Below are positions 6,880-13,986 of a stretch of 18,541 nucleotides of DNA, piece after piece. Source of the stretch: CAWJHE01 sp964614855 (GTDB lineage Bacteria; Chloroflexota; Anaerolineae; Anaerolineales; UBA4823). Made by a program: the position numbers and the translations under genes. The notes beneath the pieces are model-generated. The model saw nothing but the letters and a program-made list of their open reading frames with translations, ran no database searches and was not told where the DNA came from. Location: the NCBI GenBank assembly GCA_964614855.1, contig CAZTMX010000038.1, positions 1-18,541 on the forward strand. The letters run 5' to 3'. How positions within the stretch are numbered: the stretch's first letter is position 1; the number at the start of each line of letters is the position of its first letter.

Positions 6880-7707
6880 TGTGTGAATACGATTTTCCAA
6901 TTGTTCTGCTAAATCATGCGCTTTTTGAACGCTCCAATCTCCAGGGACAAGGACATGCATGGAGACAAAGCCGCGCGCGGCCGCGCTGCGTGAGCGAATA
7001 TCGTGAAAGGTAATTCCATCTGACTCGTAAGGTTTTAAGATATCCAGGATCACCTGGAGATCGGATTTTGGCAAAGCGACATCCAACAGACCGAGTGCCG
7101 CGTGTTTCAATAATTTGAAACCTGTGAATAGAATATTGCCTGCGACAAGTAAAGCGATGATTGCATCCAGTCGCTGCCACCCGGTAAGGCTGACCAGGCC
7201 TACACCGGCAATCACGCCTGCTGTAGTGATTACATCAGTCATCAGGTGCCTGGCGTCTGCCTCAAGCGTGATAGATCCATAAAGCCTGGCTGCACGGGTC
7301 AGCACTATGGCAACTCCCCAGTTAACTATGGATGCGGCAATTGAAACACCAAGCCCCAGGCCAATTTTTTCCAGGGGTTGCGGGTGAATTAAGCGGGGCA
7401 CAGCGGTTGCTACGATGCTTCCCGCCGCGATCAAGATCATTCCACCCTCAAACCCACTGGAGAAAAACTCAGCTTTGGAATAGCCGTAAGAGAATTCATC
7501 GTCAGCAGGCCTGGCTGCGATGCGTAGAGCGATCAATGCGACAATTGCGGTCACCAGGTTGACGACCGATTCCATGGCATCCGACAGTAAGCCGATTGAG
7601 TTTGTCAGGAAATAGGCGCTAACCTTTAATCCGATGGTTATCACCGCAGCGAGAATTGATAACCAGGCAAAGCGCGTTAAATTATTATTCGCTTTATCAG
7701 GTTTCAT
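6790..7707 (-). CDS. Cation diffusion facilitator (CDF) family transporter
   Basis: CDF proteins export divalent cations (Zn, Fe, Mn, Co, Cd) in exchange for protons. The 305-residue protein has six predicted membrane segments over residues about 13-205 and a cytosolic C-terminal domain (about 210-295) of the ferredoxin-like type that dimerises the family. The helix 2 region reads GLLSDAMESVVN (39-50) and helix 5 ADARHLMTD (150-158). FSYGYSKAE (72-80) is the conserved loop after helix 2. Helix 5 carries the expected HxxxD (His154, Asp158), but helix 2 has Glu46 and Asn50 where zinc exporters have His/Asp and Asp. The metal is therefore uncertain. It starts 34 bases after the stop of the cytochrome fusion gene on the same strand and could be the last gene of that operon. 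Its ribosome site is weak. Confidence 0.93.
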   Translation of the reverse strand: MKPDKANNNLTRFAWLSILAAVITIGLKVSAYFLTNSIGLLSDAMESVVNLVTAIVALIALRIAARPADDEFSYGYSKAEFFSSGFEGGMILIAAGSIVATAVPRLIHPQPLEKIGLGLGVSIAASIVNWGVAIVLTRAARLYGSITLEADARHLMTDVITTAGVIAGVGLVSLTGWQRLDAIIALLVAGNILFTGFKLLKHAALGLLDVALPKSDLQVILDILKPYESDGITFHDIRSRSAAARGFVSMHVLVPGDWSVQKAHDLAEQLENRIHTSLPQIMVFTHIEPAEDPASLLDNGWSLRQ

Positions 7708-7741
7708 CTTTTCTCAACCGGTAAACAAACGCACCAAGCGC

Positions 7742-8926
7742 TTAAGGAGCGGGCACGGTTGCAGTCGAAGCTCCTTCAGCTGCTGGTGAGGCTGCTGCTG
7801 CATCTGCTGCCAGGTTCGGCGCGCCACCCAGCACCCAGCGGACGATGATATCCATCAATTCGGGTTTGAGCGCCTTGGTGGGCGGCATGGGTCCGCCGGC
7901 TTCGATTTCTTCGCGGTTGAGCATGCGAATCAGGTTGTTCGCCAGGTCACCCGGGATCACATTGGGTGCATGATCGCCTGTTTCCATCACCTCGGCATAG
8001 GTTTGCATCAGGTAATTCTGGTTTTCCTTGCCAGGGCGGTGACAAGAAATGCAATAGCGCTTGAAAATAGGCGCCACGTGCACTTCGTAGGATGGAACTT
8101 CCTCGGGTCCCAAGGCGGGCATCGCTGAGGCCTGGGCGGCTGCTTGGGGTAATTCGGCGCGGTCATCCCAGGTGTAGCGCATAAAAGCTACGATTGCTTC
8201 GATTTCCCCAGGCCCCAATTCGCCACCGTAAGCCTTGCTGAAGGGGGGCATCCCAAGGGAGGGTTGTCCATAAGCGATGATTTGATACAAGGTCTCATCG
8301 TTACGAGTGTACATCTCATCCTGGGTGTTGATCGCCTTCACTACCACCCCTTCCAACCCGGCGACGCCGATAATTTCCCCTCCCTCGCCTTCAGCCCCAT
8401 GGCATTCGACACATTGCACGGCGTACAGGTCCTCTCCGGCAATAATCTGCTCACTTAAAGTGGTGGCAAGCACGCCGCTTTCTTCCTGGGCGGGGGTGGT
8501 GGCTACAGCCAGGATGGTGAGCGCTACCATGCCAATCACAATGATCGACATAAAACTGATGGCGAACCTGCGTTTGCTGAAGTGCCGGTTGGGGTTGCGG
8601 TCGAAAAACGGTAGCAAGAAGAGCGCCCCCACCGCCAGACCGGGGATGATGGCTGTACCCACCCATTCGATCTCACCGGGAAAATATTTGAGCATTTGAA
8701 AGAGGAACAGGAAATACCATTCGGGTCGCGGGATATAGCTCGAGTCATTGGGATCGGCTTTGGGCTCGTTGGCAACACCTACGAAAATCGCCAGACCGAC
8801 TAAAAGCAAGAAAATGGCGAAGGAGACCAGCAAATCCTTATAGATAATATCTGGCCAAAATTTGACGCCTTTTTGTTTGGCCTGGTAATATTTTTCGAGA
8901 TATTTTTGTTTGGCTTCTTGGTTCAC
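7742..8926 (-). CDS. qcrC: Cytochrome b subunit IV fused to two c-type heme domains (bc complex, QcrC-like)
   Basis: This 394-residue subunit belongs to the menaquinol:cytochrome c oxidoreductase. Residues 1-145 are subunit IV: three membrane helices (about 33-53, 89-109, 122-145) and the quinol-oxidation motif PEWY at 68-71. A cytochrome c domain follows with CVECH (172-176) and likely axial Met226 in LGMPPF. A second domain has CISCH (292-296) and likely Met347 in GPMPPT. A low-complexity Ala/Pro/Ser tail ends the protein. Three helices place the hemes outside the membrane if the N-terminus is inside. Bacillus QcrC has the same fusion with one heme; here there are two. The start is GTG at 8926 with GAAGGAG upstream; it is 18 bases after the cytochrome b stop. 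Confidence 0.92.
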   Translation of the reverse strand: MNQEAKQKYLEKYYQAKQKGVKFWPDIIYKDLLVSFAIFLLLVGLAIFVGVANEPKADPNDSSYIPRPEWYFLFLFQMLKYFPGEIEWVGTAIIPGLAVGALFLLPFFDRNPNRHFSKRRFAISFMSIIVIGMVALTILAVATTPAQEESGVLATTLSEQIIAGEDLYAVQCVECHGAEGEGGEIIGVAGLEGVVVKAINTQDEMYTRNDETLYQIIAYGQPSLGMPPFSKAYGGELGPGEIEAIVAFMRYTWDDRAELPQAAAQASAMPALGPEEVPSYEVHVAPIFKRYCISCHRPGKENQNYLMQTYAEVMETGDHAPNVIPGDLANNLIRMLNREEIEAGGPMPPTKALKPELMDIIVRWVLGGAPNLAADAAAASPAAEGASTATVPAP

Positions 8927-8944
8927 GGGTGCGCTCCTTCTGCC

Positions 8945-9604
8945 TCAGTCGTCTTTGCCAGGCAAGCTTGAAATGCCCAGGCGGATGATCAGGTACATGT
9001 GGATGCCAATGGTCAGGGCTATGACCGCCGGGATGAACCAGATATGGACGGAAAAGAAGCGAGCCAGCGTCACTGCACTCAAATCAGGCCCACCTCTGAG
9101 CACATCCAGGATAAACTGGCCGATAAAAGGCACTGTCCCAGCAATCTGGGTGCCAACGGTTGTGGCCCAATAAGCTTTTTGGTTCCAGGGCAGCAGATAT
9201 CCTGTAAACCCCATACCCAGGGTAGCCAGGAAAAGCACCACACCGGTGAGCCAGGTCAGCTCACGGGGGTATTTGTATGCAGCGTAGAAAAATGTGCGCA
9301 GCATGTGGGCGAAAACAAAAATTACCATCAGCGTGGCGCCCCAGTGATGGATGCCGCGGATCAGCCAGCCAAACGCCACGCCGTTCATAATGTACTGGAT
9401 GCTGTCATAAGCGTGATCCGGTGAAGGCACATAATAAACCGTCAAGAAAATTCCTGTGATGCCTTGCATAACAAATAGAAACAGGCTGGCGCTGCCCAGG
9501 GTAAACCACCAGTTCACTTTTGGCACCTTGCGGTCCAGGATGGTGCTGTAAATTGTTTGGAGACCCAGACGTTCGTCTAACCACATCATGAATTTGTTCG
9601 CCAT
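8945..9604 (-). CDS. qcrB: Cytochrome b6-like subunit of the bc complex
   Basis: The 219-residue protein is the N-terminal, four-helix half of cytochrome b, carrying both b hemes. Ligands are His86 and His100 on helix B and His187 and His202 on helix D. The 14- and 15-residue spacings are those of cytochrome b6, not mitochondrial cytochrome b, and the numbering happens to equal that of plant b6. The residue equivalent to b6 Cys35, which binds the extra covalent heme c(n), is Thr35 (VNWWFT), so that heme should be covalently unattached or absent. Glycine-rich helices and GYLLPWNQKAYW (135-146) are typical. The ATG lies 2 bases after the Rieske stop, with its ribosome site (GGAAGG) inside the end of the Rieske gene, implying coupled translation. 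Confidence 0.96.
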   Translation of the reverse strand: MANKFMMWLDERLGLQTIYSTILDRKVPKVNWWFTLGSASLFLFVMQGITGIFLTVYYVPSPDHAYDSIQYIMNGVAFGWLIRGIHHWGATLMVIFVFAHMLRTFFYAAYKYPRELTWLTGVVLFLATLGMGFTGYLLPWNQKAYWATTVGTQIAGTVPFIGQFILDVLRGGPDLSAVTLARFFSVHIWFIPAVIALTIGIHMYLIIRLGISSLPGKDD

Positions 9605-9606
9605 GG

Positions 9607-10092
9607 CTAACCTTCCAATAATCGCATAAATAAAATGCCATCTTCGAGCTTTGTTTCGTAGTGGTCTAATGCCCGAGGTGCGGGACCGGCGGTTACCTCA
9701 CCGCCGATGGCAAAATGCCCATCATGACAAGGGCAGATATACTCCTGGACATCCTCTTTCCAGGTCACCCGGCAGGCCAGGTGAGTGCACACGTTTGAAA
9801 TCACCACTACTTCACTCTCAGATTTCCGCCAGACATACACACCGTAGCTGTTTACTGTCTTTTCCCAGCCATTGGTTTTTGTGCGGGTAAAGCTAAATGC
9901 TGTAGGCGTGTTTAGCGGGTAGTTTTCTAGTGGGCCAATCTGGATCCAGGCATCGGTAGACCTGGTCTTTAAGGCTGGCGACAGCAGGTAACCCACGGCT
10001 GGGATACCGACAACCACACCCATAATTCCCCCCAGGATACCAGTCGTGAATTTAACAAACTCGTTTCGACTCATGTGATACGATTTTGCCAT
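9607..10092 (-). CDS. qcrA: Rieske [2Fe-2S] protein of the bc complex
   Basis: This 161-residue Rieske subunit moves electrons from quinol to the c hemes. A short N-terminal stretch (MAKSYHMSRNEF) leads into one membrane anchor (about 15-37), then the soluble cluster domain. Ligands are Cys102 and His104 in CTHLAC, and Cys120 and His123 in CPCHDGHF; Cys107 and Cys122 would form the usual disulfide. The loop differs from the common CPCHGSxY: the Ser and Tyr that hydrogen-bond the cluster are Gly125 and Phe127. The start at 10092 is chosen because GAAGGAGG sits six bases ahead; the frame stays open further upstream but lacks a ribosome site. It is the first gene of the minus-strand bc operon. 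Confidence 0.95.
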   Translation of the reverse strand: MAKSYHMSRNEFVKFTTGILGGIMGVVVGIPAVGYLLSPALKTRSTDAWIQIGPLENYPLNTPTAFSFTRTKTNGWEKTVNSYGVYVWRKSESEVVVISNVCTHLACRVTWKEDVQEYICPCHDGHFAIGGEVTAGPAPRALDHYETKLEDGILFMRLLEG

Positions 10093-10168
10093 CAATTCCT
10101 CCTTCGTCAGAATTCGTGCACAGGGATAAGTTGTTTTACGAAAAAGAGGTGGAAGCAACCCAGGATAA

Positions 10169-10197
10169 ATTATAGATGGTTTCTGGCGATTGTTATC
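10169..10197 (-). promoter_or_regulatory. Candidate promoter of the bc operon
   Basis: On the minus strand TATAAT (10174-10169) lies 17 bases from GATAAC (10197-10192), a weak -35. The leader to the Rieske start would be about 70 bases. The -35 region coincides with a palindrome, so the site may be regulated. Confidence 0.5.
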
Positions 10198-10210
10198 AGG
10201 ATAACTGATA
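10192..10210. promoter_or_regulatory. Overlapping palindrome, candidate operator between bc and sdh operons
   Basis: Two palindromes overlap: GTTATC-AG-GATAAC (10192-10205) and TATCAG-GATAA-CTGATA (10194-10210), both with perfect arms. They cover the -35 region of the minus-strand bc promoter and lie about 60 bases upstream of the -35 of the sdh promoter. This is where a dimeric regulator of both operons would sit. The motif does not match the FNR box TTGAT-N4-ATCAA. Confidence 0.45.
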
Positions 10211-10269
10211 CTAATATTGCATGAGAAAAGTCACTTCCAACGGAATAAGAAAAAATGGGATAATAGGAA

Positions 10270-10298
10270 TTGTCCTGTCTTGTAATTCATTGTATTAT
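10270..10298 (+). promoter_or_regulatory. Promoter of the sdh operon
   Basis: TTGTCC (10270-10275), 17 bases, TATTAT (10293-10298). Transcription would start near 10305, giving a leader of about 33 bases with the strong ribosome site AAAGGAGG ahead of sdhC. Confidence 0.6.
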
Positions 10299-10337
10299 TT
10301 CCTTACGTGATGATTTTCATCCATAAAGGAGGCGTTC

Positions 10338-10724
10338 ATGGCTCTCAAGAGAAACGTTGGCTGGAAAGGCTTGCGCTACAAAGGGGGAGGTCCCATGCTT
10401 TCCTGGAGTCTGCACCGCATCAGCGGTGTGGCAATCGTGACCTTCGTCGGTTTGCATATGCTGGCATCCTTCCTCATGCAGCAATTTGGCAGTGATCTGG
10501 GCACTTCGTTGAATATTATTTACGAATCTGTATATTTTCAGGTACTGATCATTTTTATCGTTCTTTTTCACGCGCTCAACGGTTTTCGCATTGTCATCCT
10601 GGATACTTGGCCTCAACTCTTAGAATTTCAGCGTGAAGCCATCTGGTTGCAGTGGTTGGTTTTTATTCCTGTATACGGGCTGACGATTTTCCTTATGCTT
10701 TCAAAAGCGATAAGCGGCGGTTAG
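10338..10724 (+). CDS. sdhC: Succinate dehydrogenase cytochrome b subunit
   Basis: This is the first membrane anchor of complex II: 128 residues with three predicted helices (about 28-48, 66-87, 103-122). The motif SWSLHRISG (22-30) is the SdhC signature near the quinone site. His40 sits in helix 1, and His78 in FHALNGFR is the usual heme b ligand. The start has AAAGGAGG seven bases ahead. It leads the order sdhC-sdhD-sdhA-sdhB. Its RISGV helix resembles that of the next gene, in line with the shared origin of the two anchors. Confidence 0.93.
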   Translation: MALKRNVGWKGLRYKGGGPMLSWSLHRISGVAIVTFVGLHMLASFLMQQFGSDLGTSLNIIYESVYFQVLIIFIVLFHALNGFRIVILDTWPQLLEFQREAIWLQWLVFIPVYGLTIFLMLSKAISGG

Positions 10725-10796
10725 GAAAGAATGAAATTTGCAAGGGATTGACCTTTTCATCAAATCGACAACCCGTGCAAGAAGGGAGAAAGCTAT

Positions 10797-11219
10797 ATGA
10801 GTTCACGACCGGCTCCACAATTGGGTTTTAGTTTTGAGTACCTGATGTTTATTTTTACCCGAATCTCTGGGGTGTCTATGGTCTTGCTGGCAATCATTGG
10901 GGTGGCTGCTGCATTCTGGATGGGAGCGCGCACGCAAATGGATATTGGCGCTCTGGTGCGCTGGACCTTTTTCCCCAACCCCAATCATGTGGTGAATACA
11001 GATATCCCGGATATCACCCTGGGTTGGGCCACCGCCTACTGGCAAATCATGCAGATGTTGACCATTTTCTTTGCCGGGACGCATGGCATCAATGGCATAC
11101 GCATGGTTCTGGAAGACTATATCGGGCCTTCCTGGGGAAAAGTATTCCTGCGCGGTCTGTTGTTCCTGGTCTGGCTTTTTATGCTGATCGTAGCCGTGTA
11201 CGTCATTCTGGCTTCATAG
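10797..11219 (+). CDS. sdhD: Succinate dehydrogenase hydrophobic anchor subunit
   Basis: This is the second membrane anchor of complex II, 140 residues with three predicted helices (about 19-41, 78-98, 118-138). The motif GTHGINGIRMVLEDY (94-108) is the SdhD hallmark; His96 is the likely second ligand of the heme b shared with SdhC. A periplasm-side or loop segment with NPNH and TDIPDI joins helices 1 and 2. GAAGGGAGAAAG precedes the ATG. It is 72 bases after sdhC and 16 bases before the sdhA ATG, all on one strand. Confidence 0.92.
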   Translation: MSSRPAPQLGFSFEYLMFIFTRISGVSMVLLAIIGVAAAFWMGARTQMDIGALVRWTFFPNPNHVVNTDIPDITLGWATAYWQIMQMLTIFFAGTHGINGIRMVLEDYIGPSWGKVFLRGLLFLVWLFMLIVAVYVILAS

Positions 11220-11235
11220 CGGGAGGAGTATTTTG

Positions 11236-13029
11236 ATGAGCAATTATCACCAGTTTGATGTGGTCGTTGTGGGGGCTGGCGGCGCGGGGTTGATGGCCGC
11301 GCTGTATGCCTCAAAAACAGCTAATACGGCTGTGTTGAGTAAACTCTATCCTACTCGCTCCCATACCGGCACCGCCCAGGGTGGGGTTGGGGCTGCGCTG
11401 GGGAATATTGAAGAAGACCGTCCCGAGTGGCATACTTTTGACACGGTCAAAGGCAGTGATTACCTGGGCGACCAGGATGCGATCGAGTTTATGTGCCAGG
11501 AAGCGGTGCAGGCGGTGTACGAATTGGAGCATTATGGGCTGCCGTTCTCGCGCACACCCGATGGGCGGATTGCCCAGAGACCTTTTGGCGGGCACACCAA
11601 TAACCTGACAGGGAAACCGGTACCCAGGGCTTGCTATGCAGCAGACCGCACCGGGCATATGATCTTGCAAACCCTGTACCAGCAATGCATCAAAAACCAT
11701 GTCAATTTTTATGATGAATTTCAGGTGATCGACCTGTTGATTGAGAACGGCGCCACTGCTGGCGTGGTAGCGCTTGAGCTGGCTACTGGCGAGCTGCATA
11801 CCTTCCATGCGAAATCCGTGATATTTGCAACCGGTGGGCATGGGCGTATTTGGGAGATCACTTCCAATGCTTACTCTTACACCGGCGATGGCGTGGCGGT
11901 CACGCTGCGGCGAGGCATCCCGGCCCAGGATATGGAATTCTTCCAGTTTCACCCAACAGGGATTTATCGCCTGGGGATCTTGATCACCGAGGGTGTACGC
12001 GGTGAAGGCGGCATCCTCGTCAATGATAAAGATGAGCGTTTTATGCTCAAATACGCACCGAATGTCAAGGACCTGGCGTCGCGCGATGTGATCAGCCGGG
12101 CAATGTACCTGGAGATGCGCGAAGGCCGCGGTATTGGCGGCAAACGCTACCTGTACCTGGATATGCGTCCCGAAACGGTAAACCGTTACGCTGCGTTGGA
12201 TGGGCGCAAGCGTCCCGACGGTTCACCGTATGTGGTTACTGGCGAAGAACTGCTTGCCAAACTACCGGATATTGTCGATTTTGCCCGCACCTACCTGGGG
12301 GTCGACCCGGTTGCCCAGCCCATGCCGGTGCAACCGACTGCCCACTACGCCATGGGCGGTATTCCAACGGATAAATATGGGCGGGTAGTGGTCGATGAAG
12401 CAAACACGGTGCTCCCCGGGTTATTTGCGGCTGGTGAGGTCGCCTGTGTTTCGGTACACGGTGCTAACCGTCTGGGGACCAATTCGCTGCTGGATTTGAT
12501 CGTTTTTGGCAAACACGCCGGTCTGCAGGCAGCAGAGTATGCCAGCGGCGTGGGGTTCCAGACTTTATCGAAAAACCCTACGGATTTTGCCCGCCAGCAA
12601 TTTGATGCAATCCATACTCTGAATGGGAGCGAAAGCCTGTACGATTTGGCTCGCGAAATGAAAAGCGTGATGTTTGATCATGTTGGCGTTTTCCGCCTGG
12701 AAGAAGGTATGCAGCAGGCGCTGAACACGGTGCGTGATCTAAAAGAAAGAATGAAAAACCTGCGCAAACCTGAAAGCGGCAAGATTTTCAATACAGAAGT
12801 GCTGAATATTTGGGAAATGATCAATTTGCTGGACCTGGCGGAGGTCACCACAGTTTCTGCACTGGCGCGCAAAGAAAGCCGTGGGGCACATGCCAGGGAA
12901 GACTATCCCAAGCGCGATGACGCCAATTGGTTGAAACACACATTGGCCAGCATGCAAGACGGGCAGATCAAGTTGAGCTATAAACCGGTTGTGATTACAC
13001 AATACCAGCCCAAGGAACGGGTCTACTAA
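11236..13029 (+). CDS. sdhA: Succinate dehydrogenase flavoprotein subunit
   Basis: SdhA oxidises succinate to fumarate. The 597-residue protein starts with the FAD dinucleotide fold VVGAGGAGL (11-19). His43 in RSHTGTAQGG is the site of covalent FAD attachment. QFHPTGIY and RGEGGILVN are active-site segments. AHYAMGGIPTD and HGANRLGTNSLLD complete the fumarate reductase/SdhA family pattern. The C-terminal helical domain ends in SYKPV. A TTG directly precedes the ATG at 11236; I chose the ATG because GGGAGGAG (11221-11228) is then 7 bases away. No anomalies were seen over the full length. Confidence 0.97.
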   Translation: MSNYHQFDVVVVGAGGAGLMAALYASKTANTAVLSKLYPTRSHTGTAQGGVGAALGNIEEDRPEWHTFDTVKGSDYLGDQDAIEFMCQEAVQAVYELEHYGLPFSRTPDGRIAQRPFGGHTNNLTGKPVPRACYAADRTGHMILQTLYQQCIKNHVNFYDEFQVIDLLIENGATAGVVALELATGELHTFHAKSVIFATGGHGRIWEITSNAYSYTGDGVAVTLRRGIPAQDMEFFQFHPTGIYRLGILITEGVRGEGGILVNDKDERFMLKYAPNVKDLASRDVISRAMYLEMREGRGIGGKRYLYLDMRPETVNRYAALDGRKRPDGSPYVVTGEELLAKLPDIVDFARTYLGVDPVAQPMPVQPTAHYAMGGIPTDKYGRVVVDEANTVLPGLFAAGEVACVSVHGANRLGTNSLLDLIVFGKHAGLQAAEYASGVGFQTLSKNPTDFARQQFDAIHTLNGSESLYDLAREMKSVMFDHVGVFRLEEGMQQALNTVRDLKERMKNLRKPESGKIFNTEVLNIWEMINLLDLAEVTTVSALARKESRGAHAREDYPKRDDANWLKHTLASMQDGQIKLSYKPVVITQYQPKERVY

Positions 13030-13044
13030 CCACGGGAGGCAGCC

Positions 13045-13749
13045 ATGCAGGTAACCCTAAAAGTCTTTCGCTACAACCCTGAAAAAGACAAGAAACCGCA
13101 CTACGACACCTACCAGATAGAAGCCGAACCGACCGACCGGGTGCTGGATTTGCTTGAATACGCCAAGGGAAATTTTGACGGCAGTTTATCCTTCCGCCGC
13201 TCTTGCGCCCACGGCGTCTGCGGTTCCGACGCCATGCGTATCAATGGACGCAACCGGTTGGCCTGTAAACTTCTGGTTAAGGATTTGAAGGCGGGCGTAA
13301 TCACCGTTGAGCCCATTTTGGGTCTGCCGGTTATCAAAGACCTGATTGTAGATATGGATGCCTTCTTCGAAAATTACCGCTCGGTGATGCCGTATCTGGT
13401 CAACGATGAACCCGAACCTAAGAAGGAGCGCTTACAAAGCATCGAAGAGCGAGAGCGTTTCGATGACACCACCAAGTGTATCCTGTGTGCAGCCTGTACT
13501 ACCTCCTGTCCCTCTTTCTGGTCAAATGATAAATACCTGGGTCCGGCGGCAATGGTTGCAGCGCACCGCTTCATCTTCGACAGCCGTGATCGGGCAGGTG
13601 CAGAGAGATTGAAAATCCTGAACGACCAGTTTGGTGTTTACCGCTGTCACACGATCTTTAACTGCACCGATGCCTGTCCGCGCGAAATCCAGGTAACCAA
13701 GGCGATTGGTGAACTGAAGCGCGCCATTGCCACCGGCAAGATTGAATAA
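13045..13749 (+). CDS. sdhB: Succinate dehydrogenase iron-sulfur subunit
   Basis: This 234-residue electron-transfer subunit carries three clusters. The N-terminal ferredoxin domain binds [2Fe-2S] through Cys54, Cys59, Asp62 and Cys74 (SCAHGVCGSD, RLAC); Asp as a ligand-position residue is also found in E. coli SdhB. The C-terminal domain has CILCAACTTSCP (145-156) and CHTIFNCTDACP (201-212) for [4Fe-4S] and [3Fe-4S]. GGGAGG precedes ATG and it lies 15 bases after sdhA. A terminator hairpin follows 29 bases after the stop, so it closes the sdhCDAB operon. Confidence 0.97.
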   Translation: MQVTLKVFRYNPEKDKKPHYDTYQIEAEPTDRVLDLLEYAKGNFDGSLSFRRSCAHGVCGSDAMRINGRNRLACKLLVKDLKAGVITVEPILGLPVIKDLIVDMDAFFENYRSVMPYLVNDEPEPKKERLQSIEERERFDDTTKCILCAACTTSCPSFWSNDKYLGPAAMVAAHRFIFDSRDRAGAERLKILNDQFGVYRCHTIFNCTDACPREIQVTKAIGELKRAIATGKIE

Positions 13750-13778
13750 TCAGGCAAGCGTTCTTCTTGAAATTTCAC

Positions 13779-13806
13779 AACGAGCCCCTTCTCAGGGGCT
13801 CGTTCT
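13779..13806 (+). terminator. Terminator of the sdh operon
   Basis: A perfect 10-bp GC-rich stem (AACGAGCCCC at 13779-13788 with GGGGCTCGTT at 13795-13804) has a 6-base loop. The T tail is short and broken (TTCTTGAT). The tail also contains the -35 hexamer of the tRNA-Arg promoter. Confidence 0.75.
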
Positions 13807-13834
13807 TGATATCAGGCGTTTAGAATGCTATAAT
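13806..13834 (+). promoter_or_regulatory. Promoter of tRNA-Arg
   Basis: TTGATA (13806-13811), 17 bases and TATAAT (13829-13834) with an upstream TGC, giving an extended -10. Transcription would start near 13841, three bases before the tRNA. Confidence 0.8.
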
Positions 13835-13843
13835 CTGGAGAAC

Positions 13844-13919
13844 GCCCTAGTAGCTCAATGGACAGAGCGAGGCTCTCCTAAGGCCGAGGTTGCGGGTTCG
13901 ATTCCCGCCTGGGGCTCCA
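13844..13919 (+). tRNA. tRNA-Arg (anticodon CCT), CCA encoded
   Basis: The acceptor stem is GCCCTAG/CTGGGGC with one G-U pair. The D arm is GCTC-AATGGACA-GAGC. The anticodon loop CTCCTAA has anticodon CCT at 13877-13879. The T arm is GCGGG-TTCGATT-CCCGC and CCA follows at 13917-13919. Two oddities: the discriminator base (13916) is T, where bacterial tRNA-Arg normally has A or G, and the top pair of the anticodon stem is an A-G mismatch (13870/13886). It stands alone between two terminators with its own promoter. Confidence 0.93.
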
Positions 13920-13927
13920 GTATATGT

Positions 13928-13962
13928 GTTTCGCCTGTAAGGAAGCAGGCGAAACTTGTTTT
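13928..13962 (+). terminator. Terminator of tRNA-Arg
   Basis: A perfect 10-bp stem (GTTTCGCCTG at 13928-13937 with CAGGCGAAAC at 13946-13955), an 8-base loop and the tail TTGTTTT. It lies 9 bases after the encoded CCA and just before the convergent phosphate transporter gene. Confidence 0.9.
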
Positions 13963-13986
13963 AAGGGATTGGAATTCCTTCAACAA

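Noticed and set aside
10093..10158. Longer N-terminus for the Rieske protein
   Set aside because: The frame is open upstream, but a strong ribosome site sits exactly ahead of the ATG at 10092, and the upstream residues do not resemble a Rieske N-terminus.
10725..10796. Separate promoter between sdhC and sdhD
   Set aside because: TTGACC occurs at 10747-10752, but no -10 box follows at usable spacing. The 72-base gap looks like an ordinary intra-operon spacer.
11311..11952. 213-codon antisense open frame inside sdhA
   Set aside because: It overlaps the conserved FAD region of sdhA on the other strand and has no independent support.
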